DNA of 64,000 nt from NCBI GenBank assembly GCA_009599575.1, contig VWND01000017.1, positions 620,001 through 684,000 of the forward strand, read 5' to 3'. A program made the translations under genes and the position numbers. The first letter of the stretch is position 1. The number at the start of each line of letters is the position of its first letter. The stretch is from Blumeriella jaapii. Taxonomy: Eukaryota; Ascomycota; Leotiomycetes; Helotiales; Drepanopezizaceae. The notes beneath the pieces are model-generated. The model had not been told where the DNA came from. It made no database searches and saw nothing but the letters and a program-made list of their open reading frames with translations. Below are positions 44,871 to 58,281 of the stretch, piece after piece.

Positions 44871-47800
44871 ATGATGGCGGAAATGACAACCCAGGAACAG
44901 CAACTCTGCGAGTTCTTGAAAACCCAACCCCGCGTTCATGCGAACCGATATGACGAAACGGCCGAGAATGCCCTCCTCCAAGCTCTTTTCTGGTCCATGG
45001 CGTGCGGACGCGCTGACTATCTCAGCCTCTTCTTCCCAGATAATACACGTCCTCTTCCAAATGCTACGTGGAAGCTCCGAAAGGCTCAAGGAAACGCCGA
45101 TGGGGACGAGTTCACAGAAGCCGCGAGAGGCAAGGCATGCGGGCATATCTTCAAATCCGGCGAAGCTACGTACCGCTGCAAGACCTGCAGCCAGGACGAT
45201 ACGTGTGTATTATGCAGCCACTGCTACGATAGCTCTGATCACCAGGGACACATGGTCTATGTCAGTCTGAGCTTGGGCAATAGTGGGTGTTGCGACTGTG
45301 GAGATCCTGAAGCTTGGAGACTGCCGGTGCACTGCTCGATACACACGGCACATCCCGGAGATTCGCAGAGCAAAGATAAGGGCAAGTCGGTGATGCTCCC
45401 GGCGGATCTGGTGGAGGCTATTCGCATGACTATTGGGAGAGTGTTCGACTATATCTGCGATGTCATATCTTGCTCCCCAGAGCAGCTGCGATTGCCCAAG
45501 TCGAGAGAGACTGTTTTGCTAGATGAGAAGATGTCTCGGCTTACGTCTACATATTACAGCGGAGATATTGTGGAGGAACCTTGCGAATTCGCTTTGTTGT
45601 TATGGAATGACGAGAAACATACCGTCAACGAGGTCCGGGACCAGGTCGCACGAGCTTGCAAGGTTACCAACGCGGAAGGCATGCAGCGGGCCACCGAAAC
45701 GGATGATATTGGACGCAGTATTGTTAAATACAGCTTCGATGTGGATGAACTCCTTCGTGTCTCCAAGGTCATCGAGCAAATCAAGGTCACAGTCACAATC
45801 CGCTCCGCGAGGGACACTTTTCGAGAGCAAATGTGCGGCACGATCATTGAATGGCTCAGCGATATTGCTGGGTGTAGTGTCGGTCCTGATCACAACATCT
45901 TACGCCAAGTTATTTGCGAGGAAATGTTGAAGAAGTGGAGCACGGGAAGCGAAGCTAGCAACGCCGATGTTGGTATGAAGGGCATCGATGACCATGAAAA
46001 GGAGGATGACAGTCTTGCCCGCAGGATGTATCCCAGTACAGCGGTCTGGGGAGCTGCAGCTGCAGCACTTGCTGCCCAGGCTAACGACTCGGATTCAAGC
46101 GATGAGGAGGAGGACGAGGAGACGCAAACGAATGCAGGCGAAGGCGACGAAAACGATGTATCTGAGTTTGGCGACGAGGATGAGGTCGATAGAATCATCA
46201 CTGGTATCATAGGAAACGTTGATGAAAGAGGAGCTGACGAAAGCTCTGCTCAGAGGGTCCCGGGCGCCTTTGTGTCTGATGAGCCAGGTCGCGATGATGA
46301 CGGCGACGTGGACATGAACACAAACGAGGTGGCCTTGGACAACGAAACCTCGCCCATGGAGGAATCTGAGGCTACTATAGCCGGCTACCCACCCCCTCCG
46401 CCGCCGCCTCCAGCGCCGCCGAGACCCATCCCGGAAAGAGATGTCACGCCCTCGGACTCTGACACCAACGATTTTCAGCCGTTGATATCCCACAGAATGT
46501 ATGTCAAGGCCAACCTGGAGGTTCCCAAGACTCCTGGTGCTCGTCGACAGGCGCGGCCGCTTATAGAAAGACCTCCTCGATACTGGTTAACAACTCCTCG
46601 GGCCTTCCGTGAAAGAAACTCTGTCCCATTACATGAGGATCTATGGCACCGTCTCCGACTCGACTGGATGATCTTGTTCGACCTACGAATGTGGAAGAAA
46701 GTACGAGTTGATCTTCGAGACCTCTACATCTCAACTGTTGTCTCAATACCCGAGTTCAAGCGTGTTCTTGGATTACGATTCGCCGGCCTTTATACCACTC
46801 TAGCACAACTTTACCTCATCGCTGACCGGGAACCGGATCACTCCATTATCAACATTTCACTTCAGATGTTGACTACCCCATCCATCACAGCCGAGATTGT
46901 CGAGAGAGGTAACTTCTTGACCAACCTGATGGCTATCTTGTACACATTCCTCACGACCCGACAAGTTGGCTACCCATACGAAATCAATCCGACCGCCACT
47001 CTATCATTTGATTCCGGTTCTGTTACGAATCGCCGAATGTATCACTTTTTCCAGGACTTGCGGTATCTGTTTAGCTCCGAGCACGTTCAAGAGAAGCTGC
47101 GAACGGAGGATAGATACATAATGCAATTCTTGGATCTCGTCCAATTGCACCAAGGCATATGTCCTAATTTGAGAGCCATTGGTGAACACGTTGAGTATGA
47201 GACCGATGCATGGATCAGTGCATCTCTGATTACGCGGGAGATAAACCGGCTGTGCCGACAAATCTCCGAAGCTTTCAAATGGAACGATGGGGAAGACCAA
47301 AGACCTATTTCAAAGGCCATTCGACTAACTGCCAAGGTTGTCATCCTCAACTCTCTAGGAGCTGAGCGAAGACGATTTGTGCAAGCAGAAATCAAAGACG
47401 AGATCAAGTTCAAGAAGGTTGGAGATTACGAGTTTGACACGACCGAGATGTCCAACAGCGTTCTCCAACACTCTGTTGTGAAGTTCGTTGTGGAATCTCA
47501 GCCCATCAGTTTTCATCATGCTCTCCACTACACCCTGTCTTGGCTTATCGAGAGTGGCAAGAATATGTCGAGAGAAGACTTAATTCAACTTCTGACCTTC
47601 ACACCTGTGGAGTTACTTCAATGGCCAAGGGCGATGGGTCAACGCGTGATGCCGAGCCAGTTGTACACACCCGAGGATCATCTCATGGCCGCATTCGACT
47701 ACCCTCTCCGTGTATGCGCCTGGCTCGCTCAGATGAAGGCTGGTATGTGGGTGCGAAACGGCATGAGTCTCCGCCATCAGATGGGCACATATCGTGGCGT

Positions 47801-50800
47801 TAGTCAGCGCGATGTTTCGCATCATCGAGATATCTTCCTGCTGCAAACTGCAATGGTCGTGTGCCCTCCTTCCCGGGTCCTCGTGTCCATAATCGACAGA
47901 TACGGGTTGGAGCATTGGATGAAGGGCATCTACGAGCAAAAGGGCGACGGACTCGAGGATGGCCATGTTCTTGATGTTGTAGAGGATCTCATCCATCTCT
48001 TGATTGTCATAATCAGCGATAGAACATCGCTAGCAGCAACGGACCCGCACATTCTCGCAATGCGCCGAGACATCATCCACGTCCTCTGTTTTAAGCCATT
48101 GTCCTTCTCGGAGATCTGCAGCAAGCTGCCGGACAAGTTCTACGACCAAGAGGAGTGTCAAAACATTCTCGACGAGATGACAATATTCAAGGCTCCAGAG
48201 GGTCTCTCTGACGTTGGCACCTTTGAGCTCAAGCCGGAATATCTGGAGGACATTGATCCCTACATCGCTCACTACAACAAAAATCAGAGAGAGGAATCGG
48301 AGACGGCTTACAAGAATTTGATTTCTAAGAAGACTGGCATTCCCGCCTCTGATATTGTCTATGAGCCCAAACTTCGACCTGTCGAGTCCCGTGCCTTTGC
48401 AGATCTTTCTGCCTTCACCAGTACCGGCATTTTTGCACAAATCATTTACTATGCGCTGCTGTATCCCATGAGGTCTCAAGATTTTACTCCATCTGTTCCT
48501 GTCACCAGAGTCGAAGCTTTCTTACAGGTGGTACTGCACCTTGTGCTAATTGCTATCGCCGAAGATCAGACTGATGAGGAAGAAATGTCCGAGGAGTCCC
48601 TGCAATCATTTGTCTACATTGCTCTAAACAGCCCAGCCCGCAGTAACTTTCTCTCCAGTGCCCCAGCATCAAAAACCATTGCCGCTATTCTGGAAATTCT
48701 GTCTAGAAAGGAAGAGTTCAAATCGTGTCATTCCAAGATCACCATCGTCTTGAAGCGGATGAGGCAGAAGCGACCTCGCCAATTCGAGACCGCGTTTGCG
48801 CGACTCGGCGTCCCAATTGATCGGATATCAACATCATCTCCTGCCAATAGCAATCTGCTCGAGGAGCGTGAGAAGAAGAAGCGAGCTGCTCTGGCACGTC
48901 AAGCCAAGGTCATGGCCCAATTCCAGCAACAGCAAAAGAATTTCCTTGACCAACAAGGAGACATCGACTGGGGCGAGGATGATACTAGTGATGATATTGT
49001 TAAAGAAGAAGAGGTCAACACAGAACACAAAACATACTGGCAATACCCATCTGGCACCTGTATCGTCTGCCAGGAGGAATGCAAGGGACCGGGTCTGTAT
49101 GGAACTTTTGCCTTGGTGATGAATAGTACCATCCTGCGCCAGACGGACTTTGAAGACCCCGACTTTATGCGCGAAGTGACCAAGGTCCCAGCAAGTCTTG
49201 ATCGGTCTGCTGAGAGCATTCGTCCTTTTGGTGTGGCAGGTGAGAATCGAGCTGAAGTCCACAAGGTGACCGCCAGTGGAGTCGAGATTACCGCTGAAAG
49301 ACAATTCATCGGAAAGGGCTTTCCATCGACCTCGGTCAGACCAGGACCCGTTTCCACCGGGTGTGGGCATATCATGCACTACCAATGCTTTGAGAACTTT
49401 TACGAGGCTTCAGCTCGGAGACACTCACACCAAATTGCTAGACACCATCCCGAGAATCTGCGTCTGAATGAATTCGTCTGTCCGTTGTGTAAGGCTCTGG
49501 GCAATGCATTCCTGCCCATCATCTGGTCACCAAAAGAAAATGTGCCCTTGGCCTCTTTCAAGTGCAAGACTCCTTTCTACGATTGGATCCATCAACTGCC
49601 CAAGCTCGATGCTACGGCACGACCTTATAAAATTGACCAAAAACATGAAAGCAATTACAGTCATGCTTCAACGGTATTTATAAACAATAACATTGCCCAC
49701 CTTCCGCCTTCATTGTCCACCAAAGTCATGGAGCTTTACAGACCGCCTACTTTCGTTCCGATGCCGGGTGCATTCGGTTTAATGAACGCTCAGTTTGGTA
49801 CTCCTACCCCTCCTCCCGTTGCGAGGGAGGTGAAAGAACTCGCTGCTATCTATCAACGATTAAGAGAAACCATGGTCAAAAACCATTTACACTCTGAGCA
49901 CGAATCATCCTATGCAAGCGACATGGATCCGTATGTTGATATGGGTTTCACAGATACGTTGGCTCAGAGCCTTGGCTATTCTATCTCTGCCGTCGAGATC
50001 CAGCAACGTGGTGTCGCAAGTGACGGTGGCATGACATTCATCGATACAATCCCGCAACAGGCTCTCACTCATCTGCGTATTCTCTCGGATACCGTGGCGT
50101 CGTACATCTCCATTGGAGGTATGAAGAACCAAGGTGATAATATAGTTAGTCGGGAGTATTCCGCTGATTACGAACGCCAATATCTTCAACTCTTCATGCG
50201 ACTATCATCAGCGACAGCAGAGGATTTGAGCACCGGAATTTTGGAGCTGGGCCATAGAGGTCTGACTTTGCTTGGTCAGGATGTCTTTGTCTTCCTTACT
50301 CAGTGCTCGCTCTGCCTCGCACCTGTGGACAATATTGATATAGTCAACCTTATTCAGCTCTGTTATCTAGCTGAGCTTACTAAGGTTGTGCTAAACCTCA
50401 CACGCCATTCTCATTGGTCTAAGTACCAGAGCCAAATGGCCATCAATTCCGACAGACCAAATGCGAAAGAGTTGCAGTGCTTTATGGGCTTTTGTACCAC
50501 TATTCACGCTTGGGATACCGACGACAACAAATTCAATAGGGCTGATGCAAGTAGCACTGCTCTCAACCAGGAATGCTTCAACGATGTCCAGTCGCTCTAC
50601 GATTTCACGAAGCGCTATGCCCTCGTCTTTTTACGCAAATGCGCTGTGCTCTTGCATGTCCGCTACGCAGCTGACTTTAACGACTTCGTCTCAATCAACC
50701 CCACGGCTGACGAGCTCTCCCGCCTTTCCGAAGCCATGCAACTGCCCTCCTTTAACGACATGCTCACCCTTGTAAATAGTACAAACTTGAACCAGCTTAC

Positions 50801-51443
50801 CTATGATTGGATCCGTCACGCTGGTATGCCGTCTACCAATCCCGCTACCAAGGTCTCGCTTTCACATCCTGGCATCTTCGAGCTTGTCGGTCTCCCGAAG
50901 AACTACGATACATTGATGGAAGAGACCATGAAGAGACGGTGTCCAACGACCGGCAAGGATGTTGTTGATCCGATGCTATGTCTCTTCTGTGGGATCATTA
51001 CTTGCGGGCAGAGTATCTGCTGCCTGAAGCCAGGGCCGTCACGAAGTGGGCGTCCCGTTGATATCGGGGGTGCGCAGCAACACATGCTCAAGTATGTTAT
51101 ACCTCCGATATTTCACCTTTCATTCGTCCCCAACCCTTAATCTTGACGGTTGCATTTTACTGAGATACCACACAGATGCCAAAAGAATATCGGCCTTTTC
51201 ATCAACATCCGCAAGTGCACTGTCTACTTTGTCCATCATCACTCGGGCTCGTGGATGGTGGCCCCTTACATCGACAAGTACGGCGAGGTCGACCCCGGAT
51301 TGCGTCACAATAGACAGCTGTTCCTGAATCAGAAGCGATATGATGCGCTGCTGCGCACATGCTGGTTGAACCACGGCATTCCGAGCGTGATCAGTCGGAA
51401 GTTGGAGATGGACATCAACAATGGGGGCTGGGAGACTATTTGA
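44871..51443 (+). CDS. UBR1: E3 ubiquitin ligase Ubr1 (N-recognin)
   Basis: Ubr1 recognises N-degrons and polyubiquitinates the substrates with the E2 Rad6. Exons are 44871-51091 and 51176-51443, giving 2,162 aa, the usual fungal size. The UBR box (type-1 N-degron site) spans about residues 85-155, with closely spaced Cys/His (ACGHIFKSGEATYRCKTC to GCCDCGDPEAW). A ClpS-like type-2 pocket follows at about 235-310 (CEFALLLWNDEKHTVNEV). An acidic stretch lies at about 405-440 and a polyproline run at about 505-520. The RING-H2 finger is at about 1395-1540 (CIVCQEEC, GCGHIMHYQCF, CPLCKA). The C-terminal UAIN-type domain ends with HHHSGSWMVAPYID and LNQKRYDAL. The first of two adjacent ATGs was used. 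The 6.2-kb first exon shows no frame break. Confidence 0.95.
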
Positions 51444-52100
51444 GGCGGAAATGGTGGGCTGGTGAAATACCCATGACTGAACTCTTTGAAGAGTGGAGAA
51501 ACATCAAGAGGCGTGGGAGTGATTAGGCATTGGCTTCAGGCGTTGTAGCGAAATAGGGTTTGTTTATCGATAGGCTAGTTGTACGTGATAAATGACAGAT
51601 TGTAGGGACGGGGACTGGTGGTGTTTTTGCCTCTCGTTTTTGGAGCCAAAGGGCGCGGATGGTACATGATGGATAGACGGGCGGAAGTTGTATAGACCGC
51701 GCCCTGTTACTTACTGTAACTCTTCACGGTCGAGCTCTTTAGAGTTGATCCAGAATACATACTCTATTTCTATTCTACTGAATTTTTCCGGCCCTTCGAA
51801 CGCATTTCAATGCTGTGATGAACCGAATCATAGTGGTCAGTTCCACGATGCGTCAATAACGCTTTGATAAGTCGAGTACTTGCGTACGACATCGAGTGAC
51901 AATTGGGAGATGCACCTCACAGAACTCTCCAAATTCCCCCACGTACGCGAGCGAACCATCTCTGTGCTGTTCCAAGCACTATCGCAAGCCACCATTGTTT
52001 ACTCCGTTCCAATACTATCGTTCAGTAATCGTCCGCCTCGTATGTCAAGGTCGGATCAGTGGCTACATCCTCCGTCGCTCTCCGAGTCGTCTTCTTCCTC
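51444..52100. other. Spacer between convergent genes
   Basis: No gene seen. It includes the UBR1 3' UTR and, from about 51880, a short plus-strand open frame that overlaps the 3' end of APN1 and is likely spurious. Confidence 0.6.
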
Positions 52101-53626
52101 TCATTTCTTAGCTTTATTCTTCTTTGCCGGGCCCTTTTGGAACATTGAATCTAAAGTCTTCTGTCCCTTTTGTTTCTTCTTGTCCACCTGGCCTTGATAT
52201 TTCTTCCGCTCCTCTGCTCCCAAAAGCTGCAGTCGCAGTTCTTCCTCCTTGAATTGATCTGACCACGCATCGAAGTCAACGAGACGCTCGAGTAATTTGA
52301 TCTCGGTAGCCCAGACGCCCTTGTCTTCGATGGCCTCCCCCTCATCTGATATCCTATCGATCGGAGTCTCCAGCACCATCGGCAGGTCCTGGAACGGAGC
52401 GAAATTTACCACGCTATGGAACGCTCTCAAGCCCAAGAATCCCGTGCCGATGTTTGCGTGGAGATCACGATTCGATCCAAGGGGTGTTTTGCTGTCGTTC
52501 AGATGCAGAGCTTTGAGATATGACATGCCAACAATGTCCGAGAAACCCTTCATGGTCTTCCTGAAAGCGTCGGGAGATCGCAGGTCGTATCCGGCTGCAA
52601 AGGCGTGACAAGTATCAATGCACACACCGATTCGCGACTTGTCATCGACAAGGGCAATGATGTCGCGGAGGTCTTCCCACGTAGACCCAATCACGTTTCC
52701 ACTTCCGGCCATGTTTTCTAGAAGTGTAACGACCGTCTTGGTTGCCTTGTGCGCCTTGTTCAGCTGACCAGCTATACGACCAATTGCCTCTGAACGTGGA
52801 TGTGTGCCCGTACTGCCAGGGTGGAAATTGTACAACCTGATACCAAGCGCCTCACACCGTTGGAGGTCGTCTAAGAAACAGTTGTACGCTTGCTCTGCTT
52901 TCTCGGGCTCAGGCTGGGCCAGATTGACGAGGTACGAGCCATGAGGAAGGACATGCTTCGCTGCGTCGTATTTGTGCTCCAGACAGAATGCCTTGAACTG
53001 ATCGCGAGCCTCGGATGAGAGGGGAGGGCTTGTCCATTTCCGTTGGGATTTAAGGAAAAGGGCGAAGGAATTACCACCAAGGTGTAGTGAGTTCGTTATC
53101 GAGTTCTGAACACCTGCGCGAGGACACATCAGAAATTGGTCACTTCAGCACAGGATACGGGAAACTAACCACCGGCAGCAGAGACGTGCGCGCCAATGTG
53201 CATTGCCTTCTTCAGCGACCCAACTAGTGTTCGTGCGGCTAAAGGCATCGTCTCGGCCTCTTTTTCCTCCTTTGTCTTGCGCTTTTTCTTCGACTTGCCC
53301 TCCACGGGCTCCTCGGGCTCCTCGGGCTCGTCGTCCTCGTCCTTGATCTTACGTTTAGCGGTGGGTTTCTTTCCTTTTGCCGCGTTTTCCTCTTCCAGCA
53401 CAGCCTTAGCCTTCGCGCTGTTTATCTTGATATTTCTCGGTGGCTCGGGAACTTCGGACTCGTCGTTCGGCTCTGCCTTCATCTTCACAGACTTCGCCCC
53501 TTTGGCTGACGACTTCGCGACAACCTCGACGGCTTTACGACCTTTTCTCGGCGTGGAGGGTGATGTATCGGCGTCGTCGTCATACGAGGGTATATTTTTG
53601 GCCTTGCGGCTCGACTTTCGAGGCAT
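52101..53626 (-). CDS. APN1: AP endonuclease IV (Apn1)
   Basis: Apn1 incises abasic sites in base-excision repair in nucleus and mitochondria. Exons on the minus strand are 53626-53170 and 53113-52101, giving 489 aa. The N-terminal 140 residues are a Lys/Glu/Pro-rich extension (KGRKAVEV, KSKKKRKTKEEKE) absent from bacterial Nfo; it looks like a nuclear-localising tail. The TIM-barrel begins at HIGAHVSAAGG|VQNSI and has NFHPGSTGTH, TLLENMAGSG, GVCIDTCHAFAAGYD, LHLNDSK and MVLETPID, which supply the zinc ligands (His, Glu, Asp). The end is basic again (KKQKGQKTLDSMFQKGPAKK) and resembles a PIP-box (QKTLDSMF), an inference. A CACGTG lies at 53718-53723, 92 bp upstream of the ATG. Confidence 0.93.
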
Positions 53627-55315
<1,689 letters not shown>

Positions 55316-55425
55316 CTGGCATTTCAATCCGATCCTTGGACATCGAGCTTTTTCTCAGTCGCGAAGCAACCTCCTACCAAGGAAACTAAAATTATCGTTT
55401 TTTGAAGAAACTAGAACAATGGATT

Positions 55426-55489
55426 AAAGATTGGAAAAGATCTCTCGTCCTGCATTGAAAGATTGGAAGATGTCTCTCTTCCTGCATTG
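55426..55489 (+). repeat. Adjacent duplicated 32-mer
   Basis: Two abutting 32-bp units (55426-55457 and 55458-55489) share the ends AAAGATTGGA and CCTGCATTG, and differ by a few substitutions in the middle. Confidence 0.8.
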
Positions 55490-56536
55490 CAGCTAGATCT
55501 TGCACGTTTCGGTCTGTGTCCGTGTCTCAGGGGTAGTTATCGAGATAACGATAAGCAGCTATTTATAAGACCTACATAGCAACGAGTTATTAAATCACTT
55601 AAACAGTCTTTTATTCTTACATGCATCTACATATTGTACAGTACCTACACGCCTACACGAGTGAGATGGGAGACCACCGCCCCATCCCCGCGTAGCTTTC
55701 CGCGCTTCTCCCCACCTTCCTTCTTATGCTTGATTCGCAAGGTACTGTAGAAGTACCTGGTGGGGTTGAGTTGGGTTGTGTGTGAACGGAGACTCCGAGT
55801 CCGGGCTCGTAGGATCTGGTCATCCCCCACATCGTCAACTTTATTTACTGGCCTATCCGGCGTTGATGTATTCTCATACCGGATGTTGGTAGCTTTTGAA
55901 AGTAGGTAGCTTTTGGAAGTAGGTACCCAGTATAGAGCATTATCATTCATTTGACTAGCTTAGAATATGGTCTACTAAACAGGACCTGTGACGGACTTGC
56001 GATTGAATTCCGGAAAAATCTTCAAGCTGTCGTTGTCGCGAGGTCCGGGAGGCGAGTTCCACGCTACTGCCTCGCCTAATTGTTGTCCTCGCGATGTCTT
56101 CCTGTTGTAGAATACCCGTATTTGGTATATGCACAATAGCAGCGCCTTACAGCCCTTCTAGATCTATTAAAAAACCGCTCCAGAGCTCGAGATTACTTCA
56201 CTCAAGGCCTCGGTTTTTACGCTCGTTAAAGTCCATCGTCAGGTCCGTCGTTATCACCTCCTGGGCGAGAAGCTCGTGCGCTGTAAAGCGATTGCTTATT
56301 GATCTGTATCCTCTTCTGGAGTATACGTTGCTAGTAATGTAAAGCAGTAGTCTCTTTTGGGGTGTGTTCGGGAGCGAATGGTGACCAGGAGCTATAATTG
56401 GGGGTGGAGGGCCCGCAAGATATATTCTCCCTCCTATAGCCCCCTGTCCAGGAGAGTATCCAACCGAGCAATGGCAAGCCCTCCACGCAAGATAGATCAA
56501 TACCTAGGTAGGTTCCTAGGTAGGTAGGTCGGTAGA

Positions 56537-56542
56537 TATAAA
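56537..56542 (+). promoter_or_regulatory. TATA-like element
   Basis: TATAAA lies 171 bp upstream of the ATG at 56713, just after a CCTAGGTAGG-type repeat, and is followed by a pyrimidine-rich leader. It is consistent with a start site about 35-60 bp downstream. Confidence 0.45.
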
Positions 56543-56712
56543 GCACACAAACCAACGCAATCCTTTCAAACTCACGCCCAAGTCAAGTCTCATCTCACCC
56601 AGTCACTCATTCATTTCACTCGGCCTCCCTCCTCAGACTTCGAACCACTGTCTTTACCGTTTCAGCTTTGTACAGTAGCTAGCTAATCGTACCCAACCAA
56701 CTCACCACCAAA

Positions 56713-57183
56713 ATGGCTTCCAACTTCAACACTCTCTTTTGCATCTTGCCCCTCAGCGACCGCTTCTCCGACCTCTGCGCGCAGAACCCCAACGCCCGGG
56801 CCGCGCTGCTCGCCTGGTGGGAGGAGTTCCGCACGGCCAACGTCGTGATCCCGCTCGACCGCTTCGTGCTCGTGTGCTTCTACATCGCCTGCCTCAGCAC
56901 CATGCTGCTCACCTGGTACGTCCAGGACTGCCGCGCCGAGGCCGAGGCCGCCGCGCGGGAGGCGGAGGAGGAGGAAGAGGAGGGCTGCAGCCGCTTTGAG
57001 AAGGTCGACGCCATCGCACGCTTGGAGAGCGAGGTTGGCTTGCTGCCGCTGGATGAGAAACGCTCGTTTGAGGGTCGCGCGGTCCTGTTTCAGGACTTGC
57101 AGCCAAGCGCGGGTCGGTCGGCTATGGAGGTTCCGGCGGAGGAGGGAGAGTCTCTGCTCTTGTGGCTGCCGCGGTCTGAATGA
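56713..57183 (+). CDS. Unrecognised one-TM protein with acidic stretch
   Basis: I do not recognise this gene. It is a single-exon frame of 156 aa with a good start context (CCAAAATGG). Residues 1-45 contain two short helical segments (FNTLFCILPLSDRF, ARAALLAWWEEF). Residues 47-69 are a hydrophobic helix (IPLDRFVLVCFYIACLSTML) that looks membrane-spanning. It is followed by an Ala/Glu-rich acidic coil (AEAEAAAREAEEEEEEG). The C-terminal part is hydrophilic. The GC content is clearly higher than the flanks, which supports it as a real gene. A signal-anchor topology is an inference. A TATA box and leader precede it. Confidence 0.6.
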   Translation: MASNFNTLFCILPLSDRFSDLCAQNPNARAALLAWWEEFRTANVVIPLDRFVLVCFYIACLSTMLLTWYVQDCRAEAEAAAREAEEEEEEGCSRFEKVDAIARLESEVGLLPLDEKRSFEGRAVLFQDLQPSAGRSAMEVPAEEGESLLLWLPRSE

Positions 57184-57960
57184 AGTGGGTGAGGGAGGGA
57201 TGAGGGATGGGGGATGGGGGATGGGGTATGGGGGGAGAGGGAAAGGGAGAGAGAGGGAGAGAGAGAGAGAGGAGAGGGACGAGGGTTGGATAGGTTGAGA
57301 TACTATCGGTAATACTGTATGTTTCGCGTGTGGGTTTGGGTCTGGGTTTGGGGGCATCTAATGTTCGGTTTGTGGGGCGGGAGAAAGCTTGGGATGTCGG
57401 CGACGGCCGAGGAGCACAGGAGTCAGGCAGGCGAATTACAACTAGAAATAACGAATCCCAAAGTTCTGTTTGAGCCATTTCGAACTCTGCAAAAGGAACA
57501 GAGGTTGGATTTTGTGACTGTGTGTTGTGTACGAAGCGGCTTCCATATGATTGACAAATGAATAGACTGTCTTACCCATAGAACTCGACTAAACAGCTGG
57601 AAGAGAGTCCTTGCCATCATGTCGCCGGCCCAGGTTTTTGGCCAGAAGATAAAATATCTCGGAAAAAGATTTACATGGTATTGCTAGTACTATGACTAGT
57701 AGGCAGAGGAAGCAATGAATGCACACAATGTGGTTGGTTGACTTCTAATAGTATCAATAGCTATAAGGGTTGTGTACGCCTTTATGGGGCGTGCAAGGCT
57801 ACTCGTGGACCGGTCGCCGAGACAGTCCAGCCACGTGACTAACACGAGATACTAAACCTAGCAGCAGGAAATTTCGCCCTCCAGGGCGCGCCAATCCAGT
57901 CCCACTCTAGGAAATCATTAATGGTCGTTGATTCATTGGCGCAAAAAAAATGCTATGGAG
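57184..57960. other. Spacer with GGGATG/GAGA repeats
   Basis: No gene seen. Just after the stop codon lie purine-rich repeats (GGGATGGG units at 57207-57230, GAGAGA at 57249-57270). A CACGTG is at 57832-57837. Confidence 0.6.
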
Positions 57961-58281
57961 CTACCAGACTAAGAGTTGTTCGGTCGGATGTAGGATCTGG
58001 GCGTAGAGGTACGGCTCGGTGGACATCTGAGAGACGGTCTAGCGGTTCTCGACGGAGTGTCGCGCGAGCAAATCGAAGAATTGCAGCTTGTCGGTGATTT
58101 CAATGCGTGAGATATCTCGAGAGACGCGCATAAATGAATGACAATTTCGGGTCGATCCATGAAGCAAGGTCCATTCTGGAGGCATACCGAGGCCATGTGG
58201 AGGAAATGGGCGGAGGTGCGGTAGAGGACGGGTCTCGACCAGGAATGCGAGCGTAGTAGGGTCAAAGGGAGATAATAGCAA
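57961..58281 (-). pseudogene. Decayed fragment of a glycosyltransferase-like fungal protein
   Basis: The minus strand carries about 107 codons of coherent protein-like sequence (TLAFLVETRPLPHLRPFPPH, PPEWTLLHGSTRN, RIEITDKLQFFDLLARHSVE), then a TAG, then in the same frame TVSQMSTEPYLYAQILHPTE and a second TAG after LLVW. The order VETRP ... PPEW ... LYAQIL/EQL resembles a fungal family of glycosyltransferase-like proteins (DUF5672-type), in which the region precedes an LVFQTDS motif. I judge this from memory of family patterns only. The in-frame stops and the loss of flanking parts point to a relict. CAG-to-TAG changes would fit RIP-type mutation. Confidence 0.35.

Larger units (their letters stand above)
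55316..56712. other. Spacer with repeats; promoter at right end
   Basis: No gene seen in 1.4 kb. It contains the 32-bp duplication at 55426-55489, CCTAGGTAGG-type repeats at 56502-56533, and a TATAAA at 56537-56542. The last 130 bp are a C/T-rich leader. Confidence 0.6.
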
